Shown piece after piece: positions 13,693 through 22,475 of a stretch of DNA of 45,060 bases. The position numbers were made by a program, and so were the translations under genes. The notes below the pieces were generated by a model, which saw nothing but the letters and a program-made list of their open reading frames with translations, did no database searches and was not told where the DNA came from. Position 1 is the stretch's first letter, and every line of letters starts with the position of its first letter. Origin of the DNA: Bacteroides finegoldii DSM 17565 (lineage in GTDB: Bacteria; Bacteroidota; Bacteroidia; Bacteroidales; Bacteroidaceae); contig NZ_GG688333.1 of the NCBI RefSeq assembly GCF_000156195.1, forward strand, positions 1 through 45,060. Reading direction: 5' to 3'.

Positions 13693-16287
13693 ATGAAACA
13701 AAAACGATATTTGTTGATCAGCCTTCTCATTTTTTGCTTGTTTGTAACATTGCAATGGGGCTATGCAAATACTACTATATTGTCCAATTATCGTTATGGA
13801 CTTACCTTCAAAGCACATACTGTTAATCAGGATCAAAGAACAAGTCTTGATCTGACTCCGGATAGAAGTCTGCATCTGGGTAATAAGTTCTCGCTTAGTT
13901 TTGACATTAAGTTGAGAGAGGAATTGCATACTTATGGATATGTGTTTAGAATAATCTCCGACGATACTTCTTCTTGCTTGGATTTTATATCTTATCAACT
14001 ACGATCCAAATTCAATTTTATATTGAACAAAGGTAGTTCGATTGTTGAGAATGTGGATTTTATAGACAGTACTCAAATAGTAAAGGATGAGTGGATTAAG
14101 ATAAGGCTTGATTTCACAGAACAGGGGATTAAGATTTCGGTGAATGAGGCTACTCAAATGATGCGTCATTCTTTTAAAGACTTTAACAGTCTAAGTTTCT
14201 TATTTGGAAGCAATAGGCATCCAAAGTATTATACGACCGATGTTCCTCCCGTTAGTTTGCGTAACATTGAATTGCATAATCAGGATGGTAGAATAATACG
14301 ATGCTGGAAGCTGGCCTTGCATAACAGAAAAGGAGAAACAATGGATGAAGTAGAGGCTCAACGTGCAATTGTTCAAAATGGCATTTGGGAAATAGATAGA
14401 CATTATAACTGGCAGAAAGAGAAATCCCTGAAATTTGATAGTAAGAAGTTTCAATGTCAAAATCTTCAATTAGCTTATGATAGTATAGGTGGTAGGATAT
14501 TTATGGTACTAAAAGAGAAGGTATTGGTCTACCATGTCGATAATAAACAGGTAGATACTCTATCAGTTGAAAAAGGAGAACCTTATTTTGGAGTATCCCG
14601 ACAGGTTATTTATTCTGCTGCTACTGACGAGTTGATTTCCTATTCTACTGAACATCCTCTTTTAAGCAAATATAATTTTGCCACGCATGAATGGTCGATT
14701 CCTTCTACGTGGGAAGTGGACTCCAGACAGCATCATAATCATATGATAGATCCGGAAACCAATCATTTGATCCTTTTTGGAGGATATGGACGCCATACTT
14801 ATAATGCAGATTTTGTGGAAAAAGGTTTGAATGACGGAGATCAATGGCAAATTATTTCTTTGGATTCCTGTATCACTCCTCGGTATTTAAGTGCTATGGG
14901 CATTGAGGATAAAGACCACATTCTTATAATGGGCGGGTATGGAAGCCGTTCAGGAAAGCAGGAAGAGTCTCCACAGAATTACTATGATCTTTATCGGTTG
15001 AATATCCGGGATAAATCATGTTCTAAAGTGTGGTCTTTTTTTAATGAAGGCGAGCATTTTACGTTTAGTAATTCAATGATAATAGATACTGTCGCTGATA
15101 AGTTGTATGCTTTGGTTTATAATAATGATCGTTTCCATACCAATCTCAACTTGTGCAGTTTTGATATTTGTACCTCAAATCCACAATCCAAAATAGTAAG
15201 TGATTCTATCGAATATGATTTTCTGGATATTAAGTCTTATTGTGATTTATTTCTTTATCAAGACCAGATGTTGTATGCTTTTGTTGTTCAGGAGAAGATA
15301 CCGGGTGAGTCAGTTTTAGATGTATATTCTTTAGTATATCCTCCTTTATCGTCAGATGAGATTTATATGGAAAAGAACAAAGATTGTCATTTTTCTACAT
15401 GGGTTATCTATGGAAGCATTTTAATATGTCTGGTATTCTTCTTCGTTATTGTATATGTCTACAAGAAAAAGAAAAGTAAAACAACTGGAGTTTCGATGAC
15501 TATTTCCAAAGTGGAATATGGAGAACAAGAGATTGCTAAGCCATCTAACAGAAAAATATCTGCAATTTTACTTCTTGGTGGTTTTCAGGTCTTTGATAAA
15601 CAAGGGAATAATATAACGGGTGAATTTACGCCTACTCTAAAATTACTTTTTCTTTTCCTATTGCTAAACTCCATCAAAGGTGGAAAGGGAACAACTTCAC
15701 AAAGATTGGAAGAGACTTTTTGGTTTGATATGAGTAAAACGAGTGCAGCCAACAACCGTAGGGTTAATATCCGTAAACTTCGGCTAATTCTTGAGACGGT
15801 CGGGGAAGTACAGATTGTCAATAAAAATGATTATTGGTATATTGATATGGGTAAAGATACTCTATGTGATTATCATCAGGTATGCCAGATCTTAAATGCT
15901 TTTGAATTCTATAATTCTTCTAATAAAGAAATGATTGTCAACTTTGTAGAGTTGGCATCTTTGGGGGTGTTGCTGCCTAATGTAAGTACGGAATGGGTGG
16001 ATGAATATAAATCAGAGTATTCTCATAACGTTATAGAACTACTTCTTTCTATCAGTGTTCGTGAAGAGATTGTGAAAGACAACAAACTATTGCTGAAAAT
16101 AGCGGATATTATACTGATGCATGACTGTACGGATGAAGATGCTATTCGTATAAAGTGCAGGGCGTTATTTCTGTCTGGACAAAAAGGACTTGCTAAACAA
16201 TGTTTTGATAAGTATTGTGCTGATTATAACCGTTTATTGAATACTTCTCCCGAATTTACATACGATGATGTGATTTGTGAGAGCTGA
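13693..16287 (+). CDS. Membrane-spanning PUL regulator: LamG/kelch sensor, TM, SARP-like DNA-binding part
   Basis: The 864-residue protein starts with a signal sequence (about residues 1-26). Residues 30-200 look like a LamG/concanavalin-like beta sandwich (LSFDIKLREE, WIKIRLDFTEQGIKI). Residues 230-560 carry kelch-like beta-propeller repeats (LILFGGYGRHTYNADF, ILIMGGYGSRSGK). One hydrophobic helix (about 570-592) is followed by a KKKKSK stop-transfer signal. The cytoplasmic part begins ISAILLLGGFQVFD (about 620), like the start of a SARP/OmpR-type winged helix. It contains the helix NNRRVNIRKLRLIL and ends in a TPR-like BTAD region with GQKGLAKQCFDKYCADYNRLLN. I infer a one-component trans-membrane transcription factor that senses a periplasmic glycan and activates the adjacent susC operon. 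It replaces the hybrid two-component system or ECF sigma/anti-sigma pair usual in PULs. Confidence 0.75.
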   Translation: MKQKRYLLISLLIFCLFVTLQWGYANTTILSNYRYGLTFKAHTVNQDQRTSLDLTPDRSLHLGNKFSLSFDIKLREELHTYGYVFRIISDDTSSCLDFISYQLRSKFNFILNKGSSIVENVDFIDSTQIVKDEWIKIRLDFTEQGIKISVNEATQMMRHSFKDFNSLSFLFGSNRHPKYYTTDVPPVSLRNIELHNQDGRIIRCWKLALHNRKGETMDEVEAQRAIVQNGIWEIDRHYNWQKEKSLKFDSKKFQCQNLQLAYDSIGGRIFMVLKEKVLVYHVDNKQVDTLSVEKGEPYFGVSRQVIYSAATDELISYSTEHPLLSKYNFATHEWSIPSTWEVDSRQHHNHMIDPETNHLILFGGYGRHTYNADFVEKGLNDGDQWQIISLDSCITPRYLSAMGIEDKDHILIMGGYGSRSGKQEESPQNYYDLYRLNIRDKSCSKVWSFFNEGEHFTFSNSMIIDTVADKLYALVYNNDRFHTNLNLCSFDICTSNPQSKIVSDSIEYDFLDIKSYCDLFLYQDQMLYAFVVQEKIPGESVLDVYSLVYPPLSSDEIYMEKNKDCHFSTWVIYGSILICLVFFFVIVYVYKKKKSKTTGVSMTISKVEYGEQEIAKPSNRKISAILLLGGFQVFDKQGNNITGEFTPTLKLLFLFLLLNSIKGGKGTTSQRLEETFWFDMSKTSAANNRRVNIRKLRLILETVGEVQIVNKNDYWYIDMGKDTLCDYHQVCQILNAFEFYNSSNKEMIVNFVELASLGVLLPNVSTEWVDEYKSEYSHNVIELLLSISVREEIVKDNKLLLKIADIILMHDCTDEDAIRIKCRALFLSGQKGLAKQCFDKYCADYNRLLNTSPEFTYDDVICES

Positions 16288-16346
16288 TAGGTGGAATTTA
16301 TTTTTTGAATGAAATAAATTTTGCATTAAAAGTGCATTAATGATTT

Positions 16347-16380
16347 CCCGGAAGTGGCTTTATTGCTTTCGGGTTCTTTT
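16347..16380 (+). terminator. Terminator of the PUL regulator gene
   Basis: Arm CCCGGAAG (16347-16354) pairs with CTTTCGGG (16366-16373), including one G-U pair. TTCTTTT follows. It separates the regulator transcript from the susC operon. Confidence 0.7.
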
Positions 16381-16448
16381 ATTTTCTTCATAAGAGGGCA
16401 AAATATTTCTATTTTTTTTCTCTTTGTTTATCAGGTACTTATATGGAA

Positions 16449-16496
16449 TGTGATAAGAAAAATCATATTATTAATATGAAATTAATGTTGTGATAA
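16449..16496 (+). promoter_or_regulatory. Candidate operator of the susC operon
   Basis: TCATATTA (16463-16470) and TAATATGA (16472-16479) form a perfect inverted repeat around one T. TGTGATAA occurs at 16449-16456 and again at 16489-16496, exactly 40 bases apart, close to four helical turns; the second copy overlaps the -33 box. This arrangement just upstream of a promoter suits binding of a dimeric activator. Assigning it to the regulator at 13693-16287 is inference. Confidence 0.5.
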
Positions 16497-16515
16497 TGCC
16501 TCTCATATACTTTCG
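16487..16515 (+). promoter_or_regulatory. Promoter of the susC operon
   Basis: GTTG (16487-16490), a 17-base spacer and TACTTTCG (16508-16515) each differ from consensus by one base. A weak promoter needing an activator is expected for a PUL. The transcript would start near 16522. Confidence 0.5.
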
Positions 16516-16641
16516 CAGTACCAATTAATCGCAAATCTATCGAGTTATGAAGTGTACTGATACCTCTTGAGTAGGTTCATGATTCATAGTGATCTATAAT
16601 AGATGATTGATTGAACAATATATCAACTTAATTTATAATTT

Positions 16642-19600
16642 ATGAAAGCACGCATTTGCAAAGAGAAGCACTGGAATGTGCATTTAAGGTTCTTTCTTGT
16701 GATGATGGGAGACTTACTGTTCTCAGTTTCTGTTCTTGCCCAAAGTAACCTGATAACGGGTAAAGTTATAGACAACGCCAGCGAACCGATTATTGGAGCC
16801 AGTATTCAATCTTCTGTGGTCGGGAAGGGAACTATCTCTAATATGAATGGAGATTTTTCCATTGAGGTTCCTGTCGGGACGGAATTAACTATTAGTTTTC
16901 TTGGTTACCGTACTCAAAAAATAAAAGTGTCTGATATGCGGTCTTTAGTTATCAAATTGCTGGAAGATACACAGGCGTTGGATGAAGTGGTAGTGGTAGG
17001 TTATGGAGTTCAGAAAAAAGAGAGTTTGACGGGTGCTATTTCTAATATTAAAAATGATGAGATTATTAAAACGAAAGCTACCAGTCTGGCACAATCACTT
17101 GAAGGGAAAGTCTCGGGATTGAAGATACGGCAGAATGACGGTGAACCGGGACAATTTCGTTCCGATATCAATATCCGTGGTTTGGGTACTCCGCTTTTCA
17201 TTATTGATGGGATTGTCAGAGATGGGGCTAATGAGTTTCAGCGTCTTAATCCGGATGATATAGAAAGCATTTCTTTCCTGAAAGATGGTACTGCAGCTAT
17301 TTATGGTATGAATTCGGCTAATGGAGCCATTGTTGTAACAACAAAAAAAGGATATAAAGGAAAAGCGAAAATATCCTTGTCGGCTAATTGGGGATGGTCT
17401 AAACCGACTAATATTCCTAGGATGGCAAACGCAGCTCAATATATGGAGCTTAGAAATGATGCTGCAATATTAGGAGAAGGTAATCCATTGGTTACAAAAG
17501 AAGAACTGGAATTATGGAAGACGGGTGCTTCTGGATATGCCAGTACTGATTTATACGATCATGTGATTAAGAATAGTTCTATTCAGCAGCAATATACTTT
17601 GTCCTTGCAAGGAGGTTCGGATATTGTCTCATACTTTGGTAGTTTTAGCTATGCATCTGATGAAGGGTTGTTGAAATCCGGTGATTTGAGATATGAGAAA
17701 TTTACTTTTCGTTCGAATACTGATATAAAAATAGCTAAAGGATTGACCGCAGGAGTTAATTTGGCAGGTAGATATGATAAGACCAGCCAGCCATGGAACT
17801 CTTTCTATGAGATCTTCAAGCAGACCCGTGTGAATGTGCCGACTGTGCCTGCGTATGCCAATAACAATCCGGACTATTTGGCAACTCAAAGTATGGGAAT
17901 TAATCCCATTGCTTTGGCGGATGCGGATATGACAGGTTATCATTATTATTATAATAAAAACTTTCAATCGACATTCACTTTAAAATATGAAGTACCGTTT
18001 GTGCAGGGATTATCTATACAAGGGCAATTAGGCTATGATTATAATCACAATAAACATAAAGGATTGAGAAAGAAGTTTTCTACTTATACATACGCTATCG
18101 AAACGGATGAATATATAGAGAATGAATACAATAATCCTTCTATGATACAAGTGAATAATAACGAAGCGAGCAGGCTTGACATGCAAGCACAAATCAGTTA
18201 CAATAGGTTGTTTAATGATACACATAATGTAAGTGCTACATTGGTTTATGAAAGGAGACAGGAAAAAAGCGATTGGTCGAATATAGAACGTAAGTTTGAT
18301 TTATTGACTTATGATGAAGTAGATTATGCCGGATTGAAAGATGCTGTTTCAGGGGGGATGTCCAACGAACAGGCTTTTATCTCGTATGTCGGTCGGTTTA
18401 ACTATGATTACAAAGGAAGGTATTTATTAGAATTAGGATTCAGAAATGATGGTTCTTACCGCTATGCTCCTGGTAGCAGATGGGCTTTTTTCCCTATGGG
18501 GTCTATTGGTTGGCGTTTGTCGGAAGAGAAGTTTTTGAAGGAAAAGTTGGGCTTTCTTGATAATCTGAAGATCAGGGCTTCATACGGGGAGTCCGGACAG
18601 GATGCAGGTGATCCGTTCCAATATGTGTCGGGTTATAATCTTAATGTTGGTATTTATGAATTTAATGACGGAACTACTACTTCGGGCATTTCTGCTCCCT
18701 CTATTACGAATACGAATTTAACTTGGTATAAAGCTAAGTTACTTGATATAGGATTCGATCTTTCTATATTCAAAGGATTATTCTCTTTGGAGTTCGACTT
18801 ATACCAAAGAAAAAGAAGCGGATTGTTAGCTACAAGAGTGGTGGCATTACCTAATACATTTGGTTCGCAACTGCCACAGGAAAATTTGAATAGTGATTTG
18901 ACGAGGGGTATTGACATAACGCTCGGGCATACTAATAAGATCAGAAATTTTTCTTATAGCGTCAAAGCGAATATGAACTTAGCCCGCACCCGGATGGAGC
19001 ATGTAGAAAGAGGACCTTTCACCAGTAGCATGGATCGTTGGAGAAATCAGTCTTCCGGACGTTGGAATGATTTCACATGGGGGTATCAAACTAATGGGCA
19101 ATTCCAAACTACAGAGGAAATAAAATATGCTCCTGTTCAGGATGGAGAGTTGGGAAATAGCAAGGAACTGCCGGGGGATTACCGTTATGTAGATGCTAAT
19201 GGTGACGGTATTATCGATGATAATGATAGAATGCCTCTCTTTTGGTCAGGTACTCCACTGATTCATTATGGCTTTAATTTGGAGGCTTCTTGGAAAAATT
19301 TCGATATCTACGCTTTGCTTCAGGGAGCGGGAATGTATACTGTCCAGTTTTCAGAGGTTTATGCCGAGGTACTGTGGTCAAAAGGAGCGAATACTCCAGC
19401 CTATTTCTATGACAGATGGCGCAAAGAAGACCCTTACAATCCGAATAGTAAATGGGTTGCCGGGAAATGGCCTGCTACCCGTTTAATACAGGATACTGGA
19501 GCTATGTATAAAGAGAGTAATATCTGGCGTCGTGATGCTTCTTATTTAAGACTCAAAACTTTGGAACTGGGTTATACATTGCCAGACTGTATTTTGAGAA

Positions 19601-19770
19601 AGAGCGGTATTAGTAATATACGATTCTATATTAATGGCTATAATCTTTTAACCTTCTGTGATTCTTTTGTGAAAGCGTTTGATCCGGAAAAGGTGGAAGG
19701 CTCTTATAGTGCTGGAATGAATTATCCTCTGACTAAAAGTTTTAATATTGGTTTTACTGCTAATTTCTGA
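16642..19770 (+). CDS. SusC-like TonB-dependent outer-membrane transporter
   Basis: The 1042-residue protein has a long N-terminal signal ending near VLAQ (residue 34). A CarboxypepD-regulatory-like domain follows (about 37-112, ITGKVIDNASEPIIGASI). Then comes the TonB box region DEVVVVGYGVQKK (about 114-126), the plug domain, and a beta barrel ending in the aromatic NIGFTANF. It imports oligosaccharides across the outer membrane with energy from TonB. It is the first gene of the PUL operon, and SusD begins 7 bases after its stop. The long signal with charged residues is common in SusC proteins. It lacks the FecR-binding STN domain, so ECF sigma control is unlikely; this agrees with the separate membrane regulator upstream. 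Confidence 0.95.
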   Translation: MKARICKEKHWNVHLRFFLVMMGDLLFSVSVLAQSNLITGKVIDNASEPIIGASIQSSVVGKGTISNMNGDFSIEVPVGTELTISFLGYRTQKIKVSDMRSLVIKLLEDTQALDEVVVVGYGVQKKESLTGAISNIKNDEIIKTKATSLAQSLEGKVSGLKIRQNDGEPGQFRSDINIRGLGTPLFIIDGIVRDGANEFQRLNPDDIESISFLKDGTAAIYGMNSANGAIVVTTKKGYKGKAKISLSANWGWSKPTNIPRMANAAQYMELRNDAAILGEGNPLVTKEELELWKTGASGYASTDLYDHVIKNSSIQQQYTLSLQGGSDIVSYFGSFSYASDEGLLKSGDLRYEKFTFRSNTDIKIAKGLTAGVNLAGRYDKTSQPWNSFYEIFKQTRVNVPTVPAYANNNPDYLATQSMGINPIALADADMTGYHYYYNKNFQSTFTLKYEVPFVQGLSIQGQLGYDYNHNKHKGLRKKFSTYTYAIETDEYIENEYNNPSMIQVNNNEASRLDMQAQISYNRLFNDTHNVSATLVYERRQEKSDWSNIERKFDLLTYDEVDYAGLKDAVSGGMSNEQAFISYVGRFNYDYKGRYLLELGFRNDGSYRYAPGSRWAFFPMGSIGWRLSEEKFLKEKLGFLDNLKIRASYGESGQDAGDPFQYVSGYNLNVGIYEFNDGTTTSGISAPSITNTNLTWYKAKLLDIGFDLSIFKGLFSLEFDLYQRKRSGLLATRVVALPNTFGSQLPQENLNSDLTRGIDITLGHTNKIRNFSYSVKANMNLARTRMEHVERGPFTSSMDRWRNQSSGRWNDFTWGYQTNGQFQTTEEIKYAPVQDGELGNSKELPGDYRYVDANGDGIIDDNDRMPLFWSGTPLIHYGFNLEASWKNFDIYALLQGAGMYTVQFSEVYAEVLWSKGANTPAYFYDRWRKEDPYNPNSKWVAGKWPATRLIQDTGAMYKESNIWRRDASYLRLKTLELGYTLPDCILRKSGISNIRFYINGYNLLTFCDSFVKAFDPEKVEGSYSAGMNYPLTKSFNIGFTANF

Positions 19771-19776
19771 TAGATT

Positions 19777-21735
19777 ATGAAATATAAGATTATATTATTG
19801 CTGAATATGGCTCTTCTTTTTGCAGGATGTACGGATATTCTGGATATAGAGCCTAATAATAAGGTGGTTGCAGACAAAGTCCTGACTACTGAAGAGGGGA
19901 TTGCGATGCACATGGCAAATCTTTACGGCCGTCTTCCTATCGAGGACTTCTCTTATGCGATTGATAAGGGCTTTAATTTGGGAATTGGGAATACTGACCC
20001 GAATAATGGTGGACGGGCTGCTGCTATGTACTGTGACGAAGCTATGCATTCTGAATTCGACGAATGGGGAAGTGAAGGATTTAATTTTTGGGAAAGATAT
20101 ACGGATGATAAAGGTTTGTATAATGCTTCTGTTGGTATTTACACATTGATAAGGGATATTAATAACCTGTTGGAAACGATTCCTACGTTGAATACTTCCA
20201 ATGATAAAAAAATATTATTGGAGGGTGAAGCAGCTTTTCTACGTGCATATACATATTTTGCTTTGGCAAAGCGGTATGGTGGAGTTTCGATTATCAAGAA
20301 AGTTCAGGTGTATAATGGAGATGTAGAAGAATTGAAAGTGCCCCGCAGCACAGAAAAGGATACATGGGATTTTATCTTGAGCGATTGTGATGACGCTATC
20401 CGGAAACTAAGTGAGTCTTCAGAAGATACTCGTCGTGCTAATAAATGGATTGCATTGGCACTGAAGTCTCGGGCAGCTTTATATGCAGCTTCGATTGCCA
20501 AATATACTCATGAGCCTTATGTGGGTCTGTCGGGGCCGGCTGTAGAACAGAAACTTGTGGGTATTGATGCTTCGGAAGCAGATCGTTATTATGAAATTTG
20601 TATGCAGTCGTCTGATGAAATAATGAAGAGTGGGTTGTATGGTTTATATGGTGCAGAACCTCAAAGCAGAGACGAAGCTATCGTAAATTATAAAAAACTG
20701 TTTGAGGATCCAAGCAGTGTATTGAATGGAACGAAGGAACCTATTTTTATTAAAGGATATACATCTGGTACCCAACTTGCACACAATTATGATATTTGGT
20801 ATCGTCCTAATCAGGTAGCAAACGGCTGGCCGCATCCGGGACGTATGAATCCTTCGTTAGATCTGGCCGATATTTATGAAGATTATACGGATGACGGGCA
20901 AGGATTAAGTAAGCCTATCCGTACTCGTGTGGATAATAATGAAATTTTTTCTGGTTTTGACAGAAATGCTAACTATTATTCTTATCCAATGGATGCTCCT
21001 TATGAAATATTCAATGATAAGGATATTCGTATGTGGGCTACTATGATTCTTCCGGGTACGCAATGGAAGGGACAGAAAATCATTATTCAGGGAGGATTTA
21101 TTCGTCCCGATGGAAGTTATGTGTTCAGAACAGATGCCAGTACTCAGGGGAAAGATGGAAAGACCTACTATTCGTTTGGTGCGCAGGATCAGAAAATGTA
21201 TTCGGGATTTAGTTCTGTTGGTGGTAACTACACCCGTTCTGGTTTTCTTCTTCGCAAATTCTTGCAGGAAAGTAAAGACGTGACTTCTGAGTGGAATAAG
21301 GGATTTACAGATTGGATCGAATTTCGTTATGCTGAGATTCTGATGAATTATGCGGAAGCATCCATAGAACATTCGTCTGCAACGGGTGAACAGCTGAAAA
21401 AAGGGAAAAAAGCGCTTAATGCTGTTAGAAAGCGAGCTGCACACAAAGACGAAATTCCATTAACAATAGAGAATGTACGTAAAGAGCGTTTTGTTGAATT
21501 TGCTTTTGAGAATAGACGCAGATGGGATCTGATTCGTTGGAGGATATTTCATAAGGAATATGAGAACCGAATAAAGAAATCCTTGGTTCCGTTCCTCGAT
21601 TTAAGAGGAGAAACTCCTAAATACATCTTTGTACGCATGGATGCTCCTGGAGTGAACAAACATTCGTTTGATTATTCCTGGTACTATCAGGATATTCCTG
21701 GTACCGGTAGTAACGGACTTGTTCAGAATCCTTGA
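19777..21735 (+). CDS. SusD/RagB family glycan-binding lipoprotein
   Basis: The 652-residue lipoprotein has a signal ending in the lipobox FAGC (Cys18), then TDILDIEPNNKV. It has the SusD fold pattern: an N-terminal TPR-like helical region, with AEAAFLRAYTYFALAKRYGGVSII-type sequence near residue 150. The C-terminal block is WIEFRYAEILMNYAEASIE...KKALNAVRKRA followed by ERFVEFAFENRRRWDLIRWR, which is diagnostic. It caps the SusC transporter and binds the glycan at the cell surface. Its end overlaps the open frame of the DUF3823 gene, but the likely start of that gene is 33 bases further on. Confidence 0.95.
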   Translation: MKYKIILLLNMALLFAGCTDILDIEPNNKVVADKVLTTEEGIAMHMANLYGRLPIEDFSYAIDKGFNLGIGNTDPNNGGRAAAMYCDEAMHSEFDEWGSEGFNFWERYTDDKGLYNASVGIYTLIRDINNLLETIPTLNTSNDKKILLEGEAAFLRAYTYFALAKRYGGVSIIKKVQVYNGDVEELKVPRSTEKDTWDFILSDCDDAIRKLSESSEDTRRANKWIALALKSRAALYAASIAKYTHEPYVGLSGPAVEQKLVGIDASEADRYYEICMQSSDEIMKSGLYGLYGAEPQSRDEAIVNYKKLFEDPSSVLNGTKEPIFIKGYTSGTQLAHNYDIWYRPNQVANGWPHPGRMNPSLDLADIYEDYTDDGQGLSKPIRTRVDNNEIFSGFDRNANYYSYPMDAPYEIFNDKDIRMWATMILPGTQWKGQKIIIQGGFIRPDGSYVFRTDASTQGKDGKTYYSFGAQDQKMYSGFSSVGGNYTRSGFLLRKFLQESKDVTSEWNKGFTDWIEFRYAEILMNYAEASIEHSSATGEQLKKGKKALNAVRKRAAHKDEIPLTIENVRKERFVEFAFENRRRWDLIRWRIFHKEYENRIKKSLVPFLDLRGETPKYIFVRMDAPGVNKHSFDYSWYYQDIPGTGSNGLVQNP

Positions 21736-21767
21736 TATATCAAAACTTTACTTTAAAGACAGAAAAT

Positions 21768-22460
21768 ATGAAAGCAACTTTTTATTTATTGAAAATAATA
21801 TTCTTTTCCATATGTTTTGTAGCATGTGAAAAGGACAATCTGGATATAGCCCCAAATGCTACATTCGGTGGGGAAATCCGGGATATGGAGACAGGTGAGT
21901 TGGTGGAGCAAGAGATAATCAGAGGTTCGCAGATTTATTTTATTGAACTCGGATGGGACAATCCTCCTGTTCAGGCAATGGCTGTTAAAAATGACGGAAC
22001 ATTCCAAAATAATCTCATGTTTGCGGGCGATTACAAAATAATTCTGAATAAGGGGAATTATATTCCTCAAGATACGATTGATTTTAGAATTAATAAAGGA
22101 AAGAATTATAAGGTGTTTGAGGTTCTGCCTTACATACGTATCGTGAATCCTGATATTAGATATAAAGGTAATAAAGTAGTAGCAAAATTCAGTTTACAGC
22201 AATATACGGTAGATCCGGTAAAAACAATCGCTCTATTTGCACATACAGAGTCCCATGTAAGTAGTAATATCCAGACAGCTAAAGTGAGTAGTGAAATAAA
22301 TACTGCTGTATCACCTTTGACGGAGTACGAATTGAGCATGGATTTGAGCCAGACTACTGGAATTGAACGGGAACATAGTTATTTTTTCAGAATCGGAGCA
22401 TTGAGCAGTACGTCGGAAGCTAAATATAATTATTCTCCTGCAGTAGAAATCGACTTATAA
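21768..22460 (+). CDS. DUF3823 family PUL lipoprotein
   Basis: The 230-residue lipoprotein begins MKATFYLLKIIFFSICFVAC with the lipid cysteine at residue 20, followed by EKDNLDIAPNATFGGEIRDMETGELV. It is a beta-rich protein of the DUF3823 type, found after susD in many Bacteroides PULs. Such proteins are thought to be accessory surface glycan-binding proteins. The N-terminal half looks like a carboxypeptidase-regulatory-like sandwich (GEIRDMETGE, GDYKIILNKGNYIP). The start at 21768 is chosen because it gives a signal peptide directly; an upstream Met in frame would add twelve residues and overlap susD. GH92 follows 15 bases later. Confidence 0.85.
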   Translation: MKATFYLLKIIFFSICFVACEKDNLDIAPNATFGGEIRDMETGELVEQEIIRGSQIYFIELGWDNPPVQAMAVKNDGTFQNNLMFAGDYKIILNKGNYIPQDTIDFRINKGKNYKVFEVLPYIRIVNPDIRYKGNKVVAKFSLQQYTVDPVKTIALFAHTESHVSSNIQTAKVSSEINTAVSPLTEYELSMDLSQTTGIEREHSYFFRIGALSSTSEAKYNYSPAVEIDL

Positions 22461-22475
22461 AGGAATAGGACATTT

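Larger units (their letters stand above)
16288..16641 (+). other. Regulatory intergenic region upstream of susC
   Basis: This 354-base, AT-rich stretch has no credible open frame. It holds in order a terminator (16347-16380), a TGTGATAA copy (16449-16456), a perfect 8+1+8 inverted repeat (16463-16479), the susC promoter overlapping a second TGTGATAA (16487-16515), and a leader of about 120 bases. The leader carries a small 6+1+6 inverted repeat, ATCTAT-A-ATAGAT (16592-16604). Confidence 0.7.

Noticed and set aside
16642..19770. ECF sigma/anti-sigma control of the PUL
   Set aside because: SusC lacks an N-terminal STN domain and no sigma or FecR-like gene is nearby; the membrane regulator is the better candidate.
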